Assembly (NCBI GenBank): GCA_035508435.1
Contig: DATJNA010000010.1
Span: 12,724-76,723 of the forward strand
Direction: 5' to 3'
DNA: 64,000 bases
Source of the DNA: JASHVB01 sp035508435
GTDB taxonomy: Bacteria; Pseudomonadota; Alphaproteobacteria; Acetobacterales; Acetobacteraceae
Positions within the stretch are counted from its first letter, which is position 1. The number at the start of each line of letters is the position of its first letter. The notes beneath the pieces were generated by a model. That model was not told the DNA's origin, did no database searches, and saw only the letters and a program-made list of their open reading frames with translations. This document shows, one piece after another, positions 34,804 through 43,698 of the stretch. A program made the translations under genes and the position numbers.

Positions 34804-35628
34804 ATGAGGACGATTCTATTGTCCGCTACTGCGCTGATGCTGTTGGCCGGTAGCGCGGCTTTTGCCCAAACGACCTCGAACTCAGGGTCCAACAGCGATG
34901 CCACGGTGACGACTACGTCGGGATCGAAATCAATATCCAGTCCACGTGTGAACGTCATCGGCAACCCGATCGGCAACGGTGCTTCGTCGAGCTACTCCAA
35001 CTCGAACGCGGTCTCCAGCACCCGGTCGGCATCCCGGTCAGCGGCGGTCGGCAACACGACCACCGTCAACGTTGACAGCTACGCTGGCAACAGCGGCGGC
35101 AGCGGGGCGGACACCGCCGGCAGCTCGGGGGATCCAACCGTCCACTACACTGGCGGCTACACGGTGCGTAACACGCCTGAGGTGATTCCGCCGAACGTGA
35201 TGGGCGGCAACACCTGCGCGGTCGGCGCCTCTGGTGGCCTGGCCTTGGCCGGCTTCGGCATCGCGGGTGGTGGCACCTGGGCGGATCGTGCCTGCGAACG
35301 TCGGCAACAGGCGGCCCTGCTGTACAACATGGGAGAACAGAAGGCTGCTGTCGAGCTGATGTGCCAGAACAGCGACGTGCGCGACGCCATGAAAACCGCT
35401 GGCAAGCCGTGCACCGCTGACATTGCTGCTGCGATCCCAGCACCGGCAGCACCTGTCGCGCGGCAAACCACCAGCGCCGTGCTTCAGATAGCCGCTGTGC
35501 CTGTAGCCGCACCGGTGGTTCCGGCATTAGCGGCGAAGCCCGCGGCACCCAAGCCTGAGTGGTGCCGTCACGCTGCTCCGACCACGGAACCTTCGATCCT
35601 GTACGTAAAGAAGGTGTGTGGCGGATGA
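34804..35628 (+). CDS. secreted Ser/Asn-rich protein with conserved cysteine segment
   Basis: This 274-residue protein has a signal peptide (cleavage near AAFA-QT at 20-22), a Ser/Asn/Thr-rich region to about 115, a middle part PEVIPPNVMGGNTCAVGASGG followed by CERRQQAALLYNMGEQKAAVELMCQNSDVRDAM, an Ala/Pro-rich stretch (205-250) and a C-terminus with two more Cys. Several cysteines suggest disulphides in the periplasm or outside. AGGAGG lies 7 nt before the ATG. No function is recognised; the pairing with the secreted gene upstream suggests a joint surface role. Confidence 0.7.
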   Translation: MRTILLSATALMLLAGSAAFAQTTSNSGSNSDATVTTTSGSKSISSPRVNVIGNPIGNGASSSYSNSNAVSSTRSASRSAAVGNTTTVNVDSYAGNSGGSGADTAGSSGDPTVHYTGGYTVRNTPEVIPPNVMGGNTCAVGASGGLALAGFGIAGGGTWADRACERRQQAALLYNMGEQKAAVELMCQNSDVRDAMKTAGKPCTADIAAAIPAPAAPVARQTTSAVLQIAAVPVAAPVVPALAAKPAAPKPEWCRHAAPTTEPSILYVKKVCGG

Positions 35629-35879
35629 TGGGAGGGTGCGGCGCAGGTGACTCTCTTGAGTGTGGTCTAACGACCGCGTCCTGAAGCGGGAGAGTGACTG
35701 ACAGAGAGGGACCGCCTGCATCGCATGGCACGAATGTATCCGCCTTATCTCCGCTGCACCGTGCGCGTAGTAGTGCTGTCATGTTACTATCGGAATATAA
35801 CATTGACGATTCGGAACCAGCCCCACGAAGCGGCAGCGAACATCGTGCCGTGTCACCCGGCAACGTGCAGCCAACTGAC

Positions 35880-35993
35880 ATGGAACGGAGCAACAGACGA
35901 GACGACCTCGCCGCGATTCGCGGCATTCTTGCCGTAACATTCGTCTCTCTGGTGCTGTGGTTGGTCGTCCTGGCCGCGCTGCTGGCTTGGTAA
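35880..35993 (+). CDS. possible small membrane protein
   Basis: A 37-codon frame encodes a polar head (MERSNRRDDLAAI) followed by one hydrophobic span (LAVTFVSLVLWLVVLAALLAW) that ends at the stop, as in small single-pass membrane proteins. No strong ribosome-binding site is seen, and the same frame is open further upstream (ATG 35781 or 35694). It is weakly supported. Confidence 0.3.
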   Translation: MERSNRRDDLAAIRGILAVTFVSLVLWLVVLAALLAW

Positions 35994-36098
35994 CTGTTGC
36001 GATCAGCTCGCGCTTAAATGTTTCGCTCTCACCAGCCAGCCATCGCAGACGCGGGGACCGGTTGCCGGTGGTTGGCCTATGGAGCTTAGCTATACCGG

Positions 36099-37121
36099 TC
36101 AGCTTCTGCCGCTATCTACAGGCATTGGCACGATCCGCCCGCCAGGCGGGTGTTCAAGGTGGCATGCTGACATGTGTCGCTCCCCGATCGGTCGTAACAG
36201 CGGCTCTTCAGCACCGCATCGGCCGAACACGAACGGGCAGCGTGTGCGAAAGCGGCAGCCGCTGGGCGGATTGATCGGGCTTGGCACGTCGCCGCTCAAA
36301 ATGATGCGCTGCCGCAGGACGGTTGGGTCGGGTACCGGCACGGCCGAAAGCAGCGCGCGGGTATAGGGGTGGTGGGATTTCGAGAACAGCGTCCGTCGAT
36401 CAGCTACTTCGACAATCTTGCCGAGATACATAACCGCGACACGATGTGTGAGATGTTCGACGGTGGCCAAATCGTGGCTGATGAACAGAAGCGCCAGACC
36501 GAGTTCGTCCTGCAGATCAACGAGCAGGTTGACGATCTGTGCTTTAACCGAGACATCGAGCGCCGAGACTGCCTCGTCACAGATGACCAGATCCGCGCCG
36601 GTAGCCAGGGCACGAGCAATGCCGACGCGTTGCCGCTGCCCGCCGGAGAATTCATGCGGATAGCGAGCTCCGGCATCACGTGGCAGACGCACCTTGTCAA
36701 TAAGATCCGCAATGCGTTCATCCAGTTCGCCGCGGTTATGCGCTAATCCAAAATTGGCGATCGGCTCGGCCAAAATATCGCGTATTTTCATGCGCGGATT
36801 CAGGCTGGAAAATGGATCCTGAAACACAATCTGCATGCGGCGGCGCAGGGGCCGAAGCCGTGAAGCCGGAATGTTGTCGATGCGTTCGCCGGCCAGATAA
36901 ACCTCACCGCCCGTAATAGTGTATAAGCGTAAGATGGCTTTGCCGACTGTGGATTTGCCACAGCCGGACTCGCCAACGAGGGACAGCGTCTCTCCGCGGC
37001 TGATATCGAATGTCACACCGTCAACGGCATGTACCTTATCCGTCGCTTGCCCGAGCAGGCCCCCATATATCGGGAAGTGCTTCTTCAAGCCGTTGACTTC
37101 GAGTAGGGGACGGACGTGCAT
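36099..37121 (-). CDS. oligopeptide/dipeptide ABC transporter ATP-binding protein (DppF/OppF-type)
   Basis: This 340-residue ATPase has Walker A GESGCGKST near 51-59, signature FSGGQRQR near 160, Walker B DLVICDEAVSALD and a switch His in ISHD. It ends in the oligopeptide-transporter C-terminal domain with a cysteine cluster (SGCRFRTRCPF...C...C), which binds an iron-sulphur cluster in studied relatives. It pairs with the second ATPase encoded 28 bp upstream to energise peptide import. It is last in the B-C-D-F operon. Confidence 0.9.
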   Translation of the reverse strand: MHVRPLLEVNGLKKHFPIYGGLLGQATDKVHAVDGVTFDISRGETLSLVGESGCGKSTVGKAILRLYTITGGEVYLAGERIDNIPASRLRPLRRRMQIVFQDPFSSLNPRMKIRDILAEPIANFGLAHNRGELDERIADLIDKVRLPRDAGARYPHEFSGGQRQRVGIARALATGADLVICDEAVSALDVSVKAQIVNLLVDLQDELGLALLFISHDLATVEHLTHRVAVMYLGKIVEVADRRTLFSKSHHPYTRALLSAVPVPDPTVLRQRIILSGDVPSPINPPSGCRFRTRCPFVFGRCGAEEPLLRPIGERHMSACHLEHPPGGRIVPMPVDSGRS

Positions 37122-37149
37122 CGCTCATCGTCTCCGACGCGCCGACTGG

Positions 37150-38142
37150 TCACACCGGCACGATTGTTTGTCCAGCATGGTGGCACGCGGCTTGATGCTC
37201 CAGGGCCTTGACCTCCAATGCCGGCGCGACTTCGCGACACAACTCCGTAGTTAACGGACAGCGCCCGGCGAACGGACATCCAACAATGCGTGAGCTCAAG
37301 CTCGGAACCAAACCAGCGATTTCCGCCAGTTTGCTGCGCCCCGCATGGCGCAGAGAAGAGCCGAGCTTTGGTACCGAATCCAGCAGACCGCGTGTGTAAG
37401 GATGCATTGGATGGGCGAAGATTTTGTCGACTGGCGCTTCCTCGACCTTGCGTCCTGCATACATTACCATGACGCGCTCGGCCATTTCCGCCACCACGCC
37501 AAGGTCATGGGTGATCAGGAGAATCGCCGCGCCGAAGCGAGCCTTCAGATCCCGCATCAAATCCAGGATTTGTGCCTGTATCGTCACGTCCAGTGCTGTG
37601 GTGGGTTCGTCTGCAATCAGAAGTTTTGGCCTGCAGGCCAGGGCCATCGCAATCATGACGCGCTGGCGCATGCCGCCCGACAGCTGGTGTGGATATTCTC
37701 TGGCGCGTCGTGTCGGTGCCGGAATGCCGACGAGTGTCAGCATCTCGATCGCGCGCTGCTCCGCCTGTCGGCGGCTCAGGCCTTGGTGCAGCCGTACGGT
37801 CTCACTAACCTGGTACCCCACGGTCAGTACCGGGTTCAGGCTCGTCATCGGCTCCTGAAAAATCATCGAGATCGCATTGCCTCGGATCTCCCTCATCTCC
37901 CGCTCGGATAAAGCCAGCAGATCATGTCCGTCGAAGCGAATGCTGCCTTCGGTCCAACCCGGAGGTTCCTGCACCAAGCGGAGTATAGACATGGCTGTCA
38001 CCGACTTGCCGCAGCCCGACTCGCCTACCACTGCCAGCGTCTCGCCTGTGTGCACGCGGAGTGAGACACCTTCTACTGCACGTACCACGCCGTCGGGGGT
38101 TCTGAAATGCGTCTGAAGATGGTCGACTTCGAGCAGTGCCAT
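37150..38142 (-). CDS. oligopeptide/dipeptide ABC transporter ATP-binding protein (DppD/OppD-type)
   Basis: This 330-residue ATPase shows Walker A GESGCGKS near 40-47, signature LSGGMRQR near 155, Walker B KLLIADEPTTALD and ITHDLG, then the C-terminal oligopeptide domain (HPYTRGLLDSVP) and cysteines in GCPFAGRCPL. It forms the heterodimeric motor with the gene downstream. The gap to the permease gene upstream is 5 bp. Confidence 0.9.
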   Translation of the reverse strand: MALLEVDHLQTHFRTPDGVVRAVEGVSLRVHTGETLAVVGESGCGKSVTAMSILRLVQEPPGWTEGSIRFDGHDLLALSEREMREIRGNAISMIFQEPMTSLNPVLTVGYQVSETVRLHQGLSRRQAEQRAIEMLTLVGIPAPTRRAREYPHQLSGGMRQRVMIAMALACRPKLLIADEPTTALDVTIQAQILDLMRDLKARFGAAILLITHDLGVVAEMAERVMVMYAGRKVEEAPVDKIFAHPMHPYTRGLLDSVPKLGSSLRHAGRSKLAEIAGLVPSLSSRIVGCPFAGRCPLTTELCREVAPALEVKALEHQAACHHAGQTIVPV

Positions 38143-38147
38143 GCGTG

Positions 38148-39065
38148 TCAGAGCCTTTTCGCCAGGCGTGGATCCAGCGCGTCGCGCAGGCTATCGCCAA
38201 GGACGTTCACCGCCAGGACGGTGATGCAAAGGAAAACCGCCGGGAAGGCCACAACATAGGGTTTGATCTCCCACAGGGCACGGCCCTCGGCCATGATGTT
38301 CCCCCAGCTCGGGATCGTTGGCGGCGTACCGGCGCCGATGAATGATAGAATAGACTCACTGATGATTGCAGATGCGCAGACATATGTGGCGTTCACCATT
38401 AGCTGTGCCAGCGTATTGGGAATGATGTGCCTCCAGATGATCGCTTGAACTGGGGTGCCGGATGCGATCGCGGCCTCCACATAAGGTTGATCCCGCAGCG
38501 ACAACGTGATGCCCCGGATCAGACGCGAAACGCGGGGGAATTCGGCGACGCTGATTGCAATGACGACATTTTGTACACTAGCCCGTGTCAACGTCATAAG
38601 CGCAATTGCCAGTAGCAGCGGCGGTATCGACATCAGCCCGTCCATGACGCGCATTACGATAGGATCGAGTCGGCGGCTGAAGCCGGAAATTGCACCAACC
38701 AATGTCCCCGCCGTCGAAGCGAGCAACGCAACCAAAAAGCCGACGAGCAGTGAGATGCGCGAGCCGTAAATCACACGCGAGTAGATGTCGCGCCCCAGCA
38801 TGTCCGTACCAAACCAATATCGCGCCGATGGCTCACGCAGCCGCTGGGCGGGTGCCAGTGCAGTTGGATCGACTGTCCCGAGCCACGGTGCCAGGATGGC
38901 GATGGCAATCATCAAACCGACCAGCAAACCGCCTAGGACGATCGTGCGATGGCGATGCGCGAAGGTGCCAACGCGATTGCGGCGTTCAGCGGGGGGCGGA
39001 TCCGCCGGCAATGTCGAGGCCGGTGGATGGCGACGATTGGCAGCAGCAGTTCGAACGCCACTCAA
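38148..39065 (-). CDS. oligopeptide/dipeptide ABC transporter permease (DppC-type)
   Basis: This 305-residue inner-membrane permease has a Pro/Arg-rich N-terminal tail, a first helix at about 42-62, the OppC-type LGTDMLGRDIYSRVIYGSR segment near 93, and the EAA loop EAAIASGTPVQAIIWRHIIPN near 210. It ends DSLRDALDPRLAKRL, which is typical of DppC. It overlaps the DppB-type gene by 4 bp. Confidence 0.9.
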   Translation of the reverse strand: MSGVRTAAANRRHPPASTLPADPPPAERRNRVGTFAHRHRTIVLGGLLVGLMIAIAILAPWLGTVDPTALAPAQRLREPSARYWFGTDMLGRDIYSRVIYGSRISLLVGFLVALLASTAGTLVGAISGFSRRLDPIVMRVMDGLMSIPPLLLAIALMTLTRASVQNVVIAISVAEFPRVSRLIRGITLSLRDQPYVEAAIASGTPVQAIIWRHIIPNTLAQLMVNATYVCASAIISESILSFIGAGTPPTIPSWGNIMAEGRALWEIKPYVVAFPAVFLCITVLAVNVLGDSLRDALDPRLAKRL

Positions 39066-40003
39066 TAGCGTATCCTCGGATCGAACGCGGTGTACAGCAG
39101 GTCCACGATCAGATTTATCAGCACGTATGTGGTGCTGAATAACAGCACGACGCCCTGGATCACCGGATAGTCGCGGCGCAAGATCGCGTCTACGGTGAGG
39201 CGACCCAGGCCCGGGATCGCGAACACACTCTCCGTTACTACGGCGCCGCCAATCAGTAACGCGACGCCGTTGCCTATAACGGTGATGATCGGCACCGCGG
39301 CATTTTTCAGCGCGTGCACGAACAGGATTGCGAGTTCGCCGGCGCCTTTGGCCTTTGCCGTGCGCACATAGTCCTGGCTAAGCACGTCGAGCATGGTCGC
39401 GCGTGTGATGCGAGCGAGCAGTGCGACATAAATCAGCCCGAGTGCAAACGACGGTAGGATCAGGGTGCGCAGGAACGGCCAAATTCCTTCACTGATCGGT
39501 GTGAAACCCTGTACCGGCAACCAGTCGAGCCTGAGTGCAAAGACATAGGCGAGGAGGTAGCCGACCACGAAGACGGGCGTGGAGAAGCCGAACACGGCCG
39601 TCACCATAACCGCGCGATCTATCCAGGACCCGTGCTTCCATGCCGCCACGATTCCCAGGGGGATGGCAGTCAGAACTGAGAACACGACAGTCAGCACCAT
39701 GAGGGACAAGGTCGGCTCGATACGCTGCGCTATCATATGGGCAACCGGCAGGTTGGTGAAGATCGACATGCCGAGATCGCCGTGGAGAGCGTTCCACAAC
39801 CACTCGCCAAAACGCACCAAGAAGGGACGATCAAGTCCCAATGAAGCTCGTATCCGCTCGACGTCTGCCGGAGTGGCTTGATCGCCGGCAATAATCGCGG
39901 CCGGATCTCCGGGAGCAAGATAGAGCAAGCTGAAGACGAAGAAGGCGACCACGAGCATGACCGGTATGGTCGTCAAGGTGCGCCTGATGGCATAGGCCAG
40001 CAT
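39062..40003 (-). CDS. oligopeptide/dipeptide ABC transporter permease (DppB-type)
   Basis: This 313-residue permease begins MLAYAIRRTLTTIPVMLVV, has the periplasmic segment PGDPAAIIAGDQATP and LGLDRPFLVRFGEWL, and the EAA loop DYVRTAKAKGAGELAILFVHALKNA. It ends LLYTAFDPRIRY. It is the first gene of the B-C-D-F operon. A substrate-binding protein gene, usually found first or last in such operons, is missing on both sides; the 544 bp upstream contain no recognisable gene. Confidence 0.9.
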   Translation of the reverse strand: MLAYAIRRTLTTIPVMLVVAFFVFSLLYLAPGDPAAIIAGDQATPADVERIRASLGLDRPFLVRFGEWLWNALHGDLGMSIFTNLPVAHMIAQRIEPTLSLMVLTVVFSVLTAIPLGIVAAWKHGSWIDRAVMVTAVFGFSTPVFVVGYLLAYVFALRLDWLPVQGFTPISEGIWPFLRTLILPSFALGLIYVALLARITRATMLDVLSQDYVRTAKAKGAGELAILFVHALKNAAVPIITVIGNGVALLIGGAVVTESVFAIPGLGRLTVDAILRRDYPVIQGVVLLFSTTYVLINLIVDLLYTAFDPRIRY

Positions 40004-40547
40004 GGCCTAGGCGGTGTCCGGACAAAACTGAGCGCACACTGCCGGAGCGGGCGCCATACCACAAAACTTCTGACGATGCATCGCCTGAACGGCCTCACTT
40101 GTCGTTTGCTTATCGGTGCACCCGGGGTTGACCGCACACCCTGCCCGATCCAGGCCAGAAGATCAAAACTGCTCCACCTGGCCGGAACAACCCGAACGGA
40201 CGCAGCGGATGATGCGTCGTCTGGCACACAGCAACCAAGGCCCGCCGTCCGGTCAAGCCGAGCGTCAGCCAATGTGCCGGCGCGCTCCGGTGGGACAAAA
40301 CCAGAAACGCGGTCAACTCATCTGCCACCCATACCGGGCAGCTTTAGCCGCTACTGCATATCGCTTGCGTCTCTGGTGCCAGTTGGCGTAGTCGCATTAC
40401 CACGTGCGGATGATGAACTTGAGGATGGCGAAACACCCCTCGATCGGCGGGACGAAGTAACCTGGTCGAGTAGACGCACGCTTGAACGAGGGCGGGTTCG
40501 AACCAGGTTGTTGCGGCGCCAGCCGCCTCGCATTGATAGGGAAAACG
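40004..40547. other. 544-bp region without a recognised gene
   Basis: This lies upstream of the DppB-type gene and downstream of an SDR gene. Short open frames on both strands do not resemble any family. A transporter binding-protein gene would be expected here and is absent. The stretch may be a deletion scar. Confidence 0.4.
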
Positions 40548-41273
40548 TCACGCGTTGGTCAGGCCGCCATCGACCGTGATCGTCTGGCCCGTGACGTAGG
40601 ACGCATCTCGAGAGCAGAGGAAGCGGATCACGGAAGCGACTTCGGCCGGCTCGCCATAGCGCTGCAACGGGATTTCCTGGCGATAGGCATCGCCGCGGTC
40701 GGCAATGATCTGGTCTATCATGCGGGTCAGGATCACGCCGGGCGCCACCGCATTCACCAGGATACCGGGGGCGAAACGGCGCGCCAGCGAGCGGGTCAGG
40801 CCGACGATGCCCCCCTTCGCCGCACCATAGGCAACGTAGCCCGCGCTGCCGCGGCGGAATGCGACGGAACTGACGAACACCATGCGCGACGGGCCGCGCG
40901 GATCGGCGTAGCGCGGGAACAGGGTGGCCAGGTCGTAGGCATTCGTGAGGTTCGCCGCCATGGCGCGGTCCCACACGCCGTGATCCTCGGGATCTAGCGG
41001 GTCGCGCTCGAACAAGCCGGCGAGGTGCACCAGGGCGTAGATCGGCTTGGCGCGTGCCAGCAGGTCGTCGCGGACAGCAAGCGCACTCAGATCGGTGGCG
41101 ACGGTGAACACCCGCGTGCCGCCCAGCAAGGCTTTCGCCTCATTCAGGCGTTGCTCATCGGGGTCCAGCAGCAGGACATGTGCGCCATGGTCGAGGAAGG
41201 TGCGGGCGGTGGCGAGGCCGATGCCGCCAGCCCCGCCGGTGATCACGATGCGTCGGCCAGCGAATTCAGCCAT
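40548..41273 (-). CDS. SDR family oxidoreductase
   Basis: This 241-residue short-chain dehydrogenase has the Rossmann motif TGGAGGIGLA at 12-21, HLAGLF in place of the usual NNAG, catalytic Ser/Tyr/Lys in SSVAFRRGSAGYVAYGAAKGG, and the C-terminal ASYVTGQTITVDGG. The early ILLDPDEQR suggests preference for NAD(H). The substrate is unknown. The ATG at 41273 has GGGAGC upstream. It is separated by an IS5-type element from two further SDR genes (42915 and 43699), which run the other way. Confidence 0.85.
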   Translation of the reverse strand: MAEFAGRRIVITGGAGGIGLATARTFLDHGAHVLLLDPDEQRLNEAKALLGGTRVFTVATDLSALAVRDDLLARAKPIYALVHLAGLFERDPLDPEDHGVWDRAMAANLTNAYDLATLFPRYADPRGPSRMVFVSSVAFRRGSAGYVAYGAAKGGIVGLTRSLARRFAPGILVNAVAPGVILTRMIDQIIADRGDAYRQEIPLQRYGEPAEVASVIRFLCSRDASYVTGQTITVDGGLTNA

Positions 41274-41602
41274 GTCTGGAATGCTCCCGCGTCAGTCATG
41301 TCTGGGACAGAGATTGCCTTGCGCTCTTTCTTCGGCGTTGTCAGGGCTACAGGAACGTACTGATGGTGGGACCCCGAGCGAGACAAAGTCCATTCGTTGC
41401 AGTCAGCCTGGCGTGGGCCGGGGTGGAGCGCAAGTTTACGCAATTCATCGGCGAAAGGGGCCGGGCGCGCCTTGGTGTGTTGACGAACGGCTGTACGCAC
41501 ATCACGCTGCCGGACTGCTGAGCCCGACCATTGCCGGCTTAGACTGGGATGCAGGCAATCGAGAGACGTGTCGGAAGCACGCTGTCCCGCTTGTCGCGAT
41601 CG

Positions 41603-42489
41603 AGGTTGTGTGGACGGAATCCCAGCCATGCGTAATTTGCGGATTCCCGAATCGGTATTTCATCGAATCACTGGGTGGTCGGCAAGGGAGGCCGGCCATG
41701 CTGACGCAGATGACCGAAGCGGATTGGGAGATCGTGCTGACGGTGTTCGACGCCGCGCAGTCAAGGCGGGGTGAGCCTGGGCACGATGATCGCAAATTCC
41801 TTGAAGCGATCTTCTATTTCACGGTACACAACATCAAATGGCGTGCCCTGCCGGCGGAATTCGGCAAATGGAACAGTGTCTGGAAGCGGTTCTGGCGGCT
41901 CAGCCGCAGCGGGGTTTTCGAGGCTTTTTTCCAGTTACTGGCTGAGCAAAGCCAGACGGCGCATGTGGTGCAGTTCTTCGACAGCACTGTCGTTCGCGCT
42001 CACGTCTCGGCGGCCGGCGCAAAAGGGGGCAGCAAAATCAGGCGCTTGGACTCTCGCGGGGCGGGTTTTCGACCAAAATCCACCTCAAGACCGACCTCGA
42101 GGGCGATCCACTCGATTTCCACCTGACCGGTGGCGAGAAGAGCGACACAACGCAACTTGAAACCTCGTTTGACATCGGTCCGGACATCACGCCGCGCGTG
42201 GCAATCACCGATAAGGGATATGACAGCCACGGCAACCGCGCGGCGGCGCGGGCCCGGGGGATCACGCCGGTTATCCCCCGGAAGGCCAATTCGAAGCAGA
42301 GGGGACGCTTCTTTCCGAAGAAGCTCTACAAACTCCGAGCGCGGATTGAGCAAACCATAGGCAAACTGAAGCGTTTCAAGCGCATCGCACTACGTTGCGA
42401 GAAAACCGACGTCTCCTTCAGCGCGTTCATCAGCCTTGCGTGCGTGATAATACTGATCAAATCCCTTATCAAATCCGTCCACACGACCT
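41603..42489 (+). mobile_element. IS5 family (IS427 group) insertion sequence
   Basis: Imperfect inverted ends were found at 41603-41618 (AGGTTGTGTGGACGGA) and 42474-42489 (TCCGTCCACACGACCT), with one mismatch in 16. The span is about 890 bp and holds one transposase in two overlapping frames, typical of the IS427 group. No target duplication could be assigned with confidence. Confidence 0.7.
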
Positions 42490-42491
42490 AG
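41698..42491 (+). CDS. IS5/IS427 transposase, two frames joined by -1 frameshift
   Basis: The first frame (41698-42126) encodes MLTQMTEADWEIVLTVFD, the RKFLEAIFYFTVHNIKWRALP segment and FFDSTVVRAHVSAAGAKGG with the first catalytic Asp. The second frame, entered at AAAAGGGGGC (42021-42030), continues SRGGFSTKIHLKTD, the second Asp in VAITDKGYDS, and IEQTIGKLKRFKRIA with the catalytic Glu. The frames differ by -1 and the slippery run sits where IS427 elements use programmed frameshifting. The stop TAG overlaps the right inverted repeat. The protein looks complete, so the element may be active. Confidence 0.8.
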
Positions 42492-42496
42492 GCCGT

Positions 42497-42610
42497 CTCG
42501 CCGGAAGTCGCCACCCTTTTGGCCCCGCCTCAGGTGACGAGCGGCCTACCCTTCATGGTCCAGCGGAATGGCTTGGCCATAGTCTGGTTGAAATAGGCGA
42601 TGAACGCCTG
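42497..42610 (-). mobile_element. IS630-type transposase 3' remnant
   Basis: The minus strand encodes FIAYFNQTMAKPFRWTMKGRPL, the C-terminal end of an IS630-family transposase. A related copy lies at 55286-55475 (FIAYFNAIIAKPLRWTMKGKPL). Both are followed, at the same relative place, by CTCGCCGGAAGT (42497-42508 here), probably the IS end. Only about 110 bp remain. Confidence 0.6.
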
Positions 42611-42914
42611 GCATAAATACCGGTCGCGGCCGCCTGATAATGGCTGCCGTATTCCGCCCCTGCCTTCCGGTCGAGGCCGAACGCAATGTGGTCGGTGGCG
42701 GCGCGGGCGATGGCCGGCGCGGCGAGCGTGGCGGCAAGGCCGGTCAGCACGATGCGGCAATGCATGGCCGGTCCCCGAGGATGACTTGTCGCGGCAGGGA
42801 CACGCACCATGCCGTCGGCACCGCGACGGGCAAAGACACTCGGCGCCACTCCGCGCCGCCGTGGACCCGGCGCCGCGCTTGCGCCAGTCTGGCAGCCAAC
42901 CTACGGCAGGCACC

Positions 42915-43649
42915 ATGCAAGCTGGGATTAACTTCGGCCTCGCCGGCCGGCGCGCCATCGTCACCGGCCATCGCGGCGGCATCGGCTCCGCCATCGCCGC
43001 GGTGCTGCAATGCGACGGCGCCGCGGTGATCGGCCTCGACCTGCCGGAGTTCGACCTCGGCGATACGGCCACCCTGGAACCCCGCCTCGCGACCCTGGTC
43101 GCCGAGCAAGGCCCGATCGACATCCTGGTGAACAATGCCGGCGTCACCGTGCTGGGCAGCGTGCTGGAAACGCTGCCGGCGGAAGTGGAGCGTGTGTTCC
43201 GGGTGAACTTCCTCGCCGCCTATGCGCTGATGCGCGCGGTTCTGCCGGGCATGGCGGCGCGCCGCCGCGGCGCGATCGTCAATATCGCCTCCGACCAGGC
43301 GCTGATCGGCAAGCAGGTCAGCGCGGCCTACGGCGCGTCGAAGGCAGCGATCGCGCAACTTTCGCGCAGTGCGGCGCTGGACTGGGCACGGTTCGGTATT
43401 CGCGTGAACTGCATTGCCCCCGGCAGCACGGACACGCCGATGCTGGCGACCGTGATCGGCGACCTGGCGGCGAAGTATCCGGACCGGTTCCCCAGTTCCT
43501 CGGCCGACGCCTACCGCGCCGGCGTGCCGCTGGGCCGCTTCGCGCGCCCCGAGGAGATCGCGATGGCCGTGGCGTTCCTGGCCTCCGACGCAGCCTCGTT
43601 CATCACCGGCGTGATCCTGCCCGTGGATGGCGGCACCACCGCGGCATGA
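42915..43649 (+). CDS. SDR family oxidoreductase
   Basis: This 244-residue short-chain dehydrogenase has TGHRGGIGSA near 16-25, NNAGVTVLGSVLE, catalytic SDQ.....SAAYGASKAA (Tyr/Lys) and PGSTDTPM. It ends in SFITGVILPVDGGTTAA. The Asp in IGLDLPEFD points to NAD(H). The ATG at 42915 begins MQAGINFGLAGRRAIVTG. The next SDR gene starts 49 bp later on the same strand, so the two are probably co-transcribed and act on related substrates. The substrate is not known. Confidence 0.85.
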   Translation: MQAGINFGLAGRRAIVTGHRGGIGSAIAAVLQCDGAAVIGLDLPEFDLGDTATLEPRLATLVAEQGPIDILVNNAGVTVLGSVLETLPAEVERVFRVNFLAAYALMRAVLPGMAARRRGAIVNIASDQALIGKQVSAAYGASKAAIAQLSRSAALDWARFGIRVNCIAPGSTDTPMLATVIGDLAAKYPDRFPSSSADAYRAGVPLGRFARPEEIAMAVAFLASDAASFITGVILPVDGGTTAA

Positions 43650-43698
43650 CGGGATGCACCCCCGTCGTGACTTGCGGCACAGACGGCACGGCCGCGGC

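Noticed and set aside
39878..40579. 233-codon plus-strand frame over the region upstream of the DppB-type gene
   Set aside because: It begins inside the permease gene, has no ribosome-binding site and shows no family resemblance.
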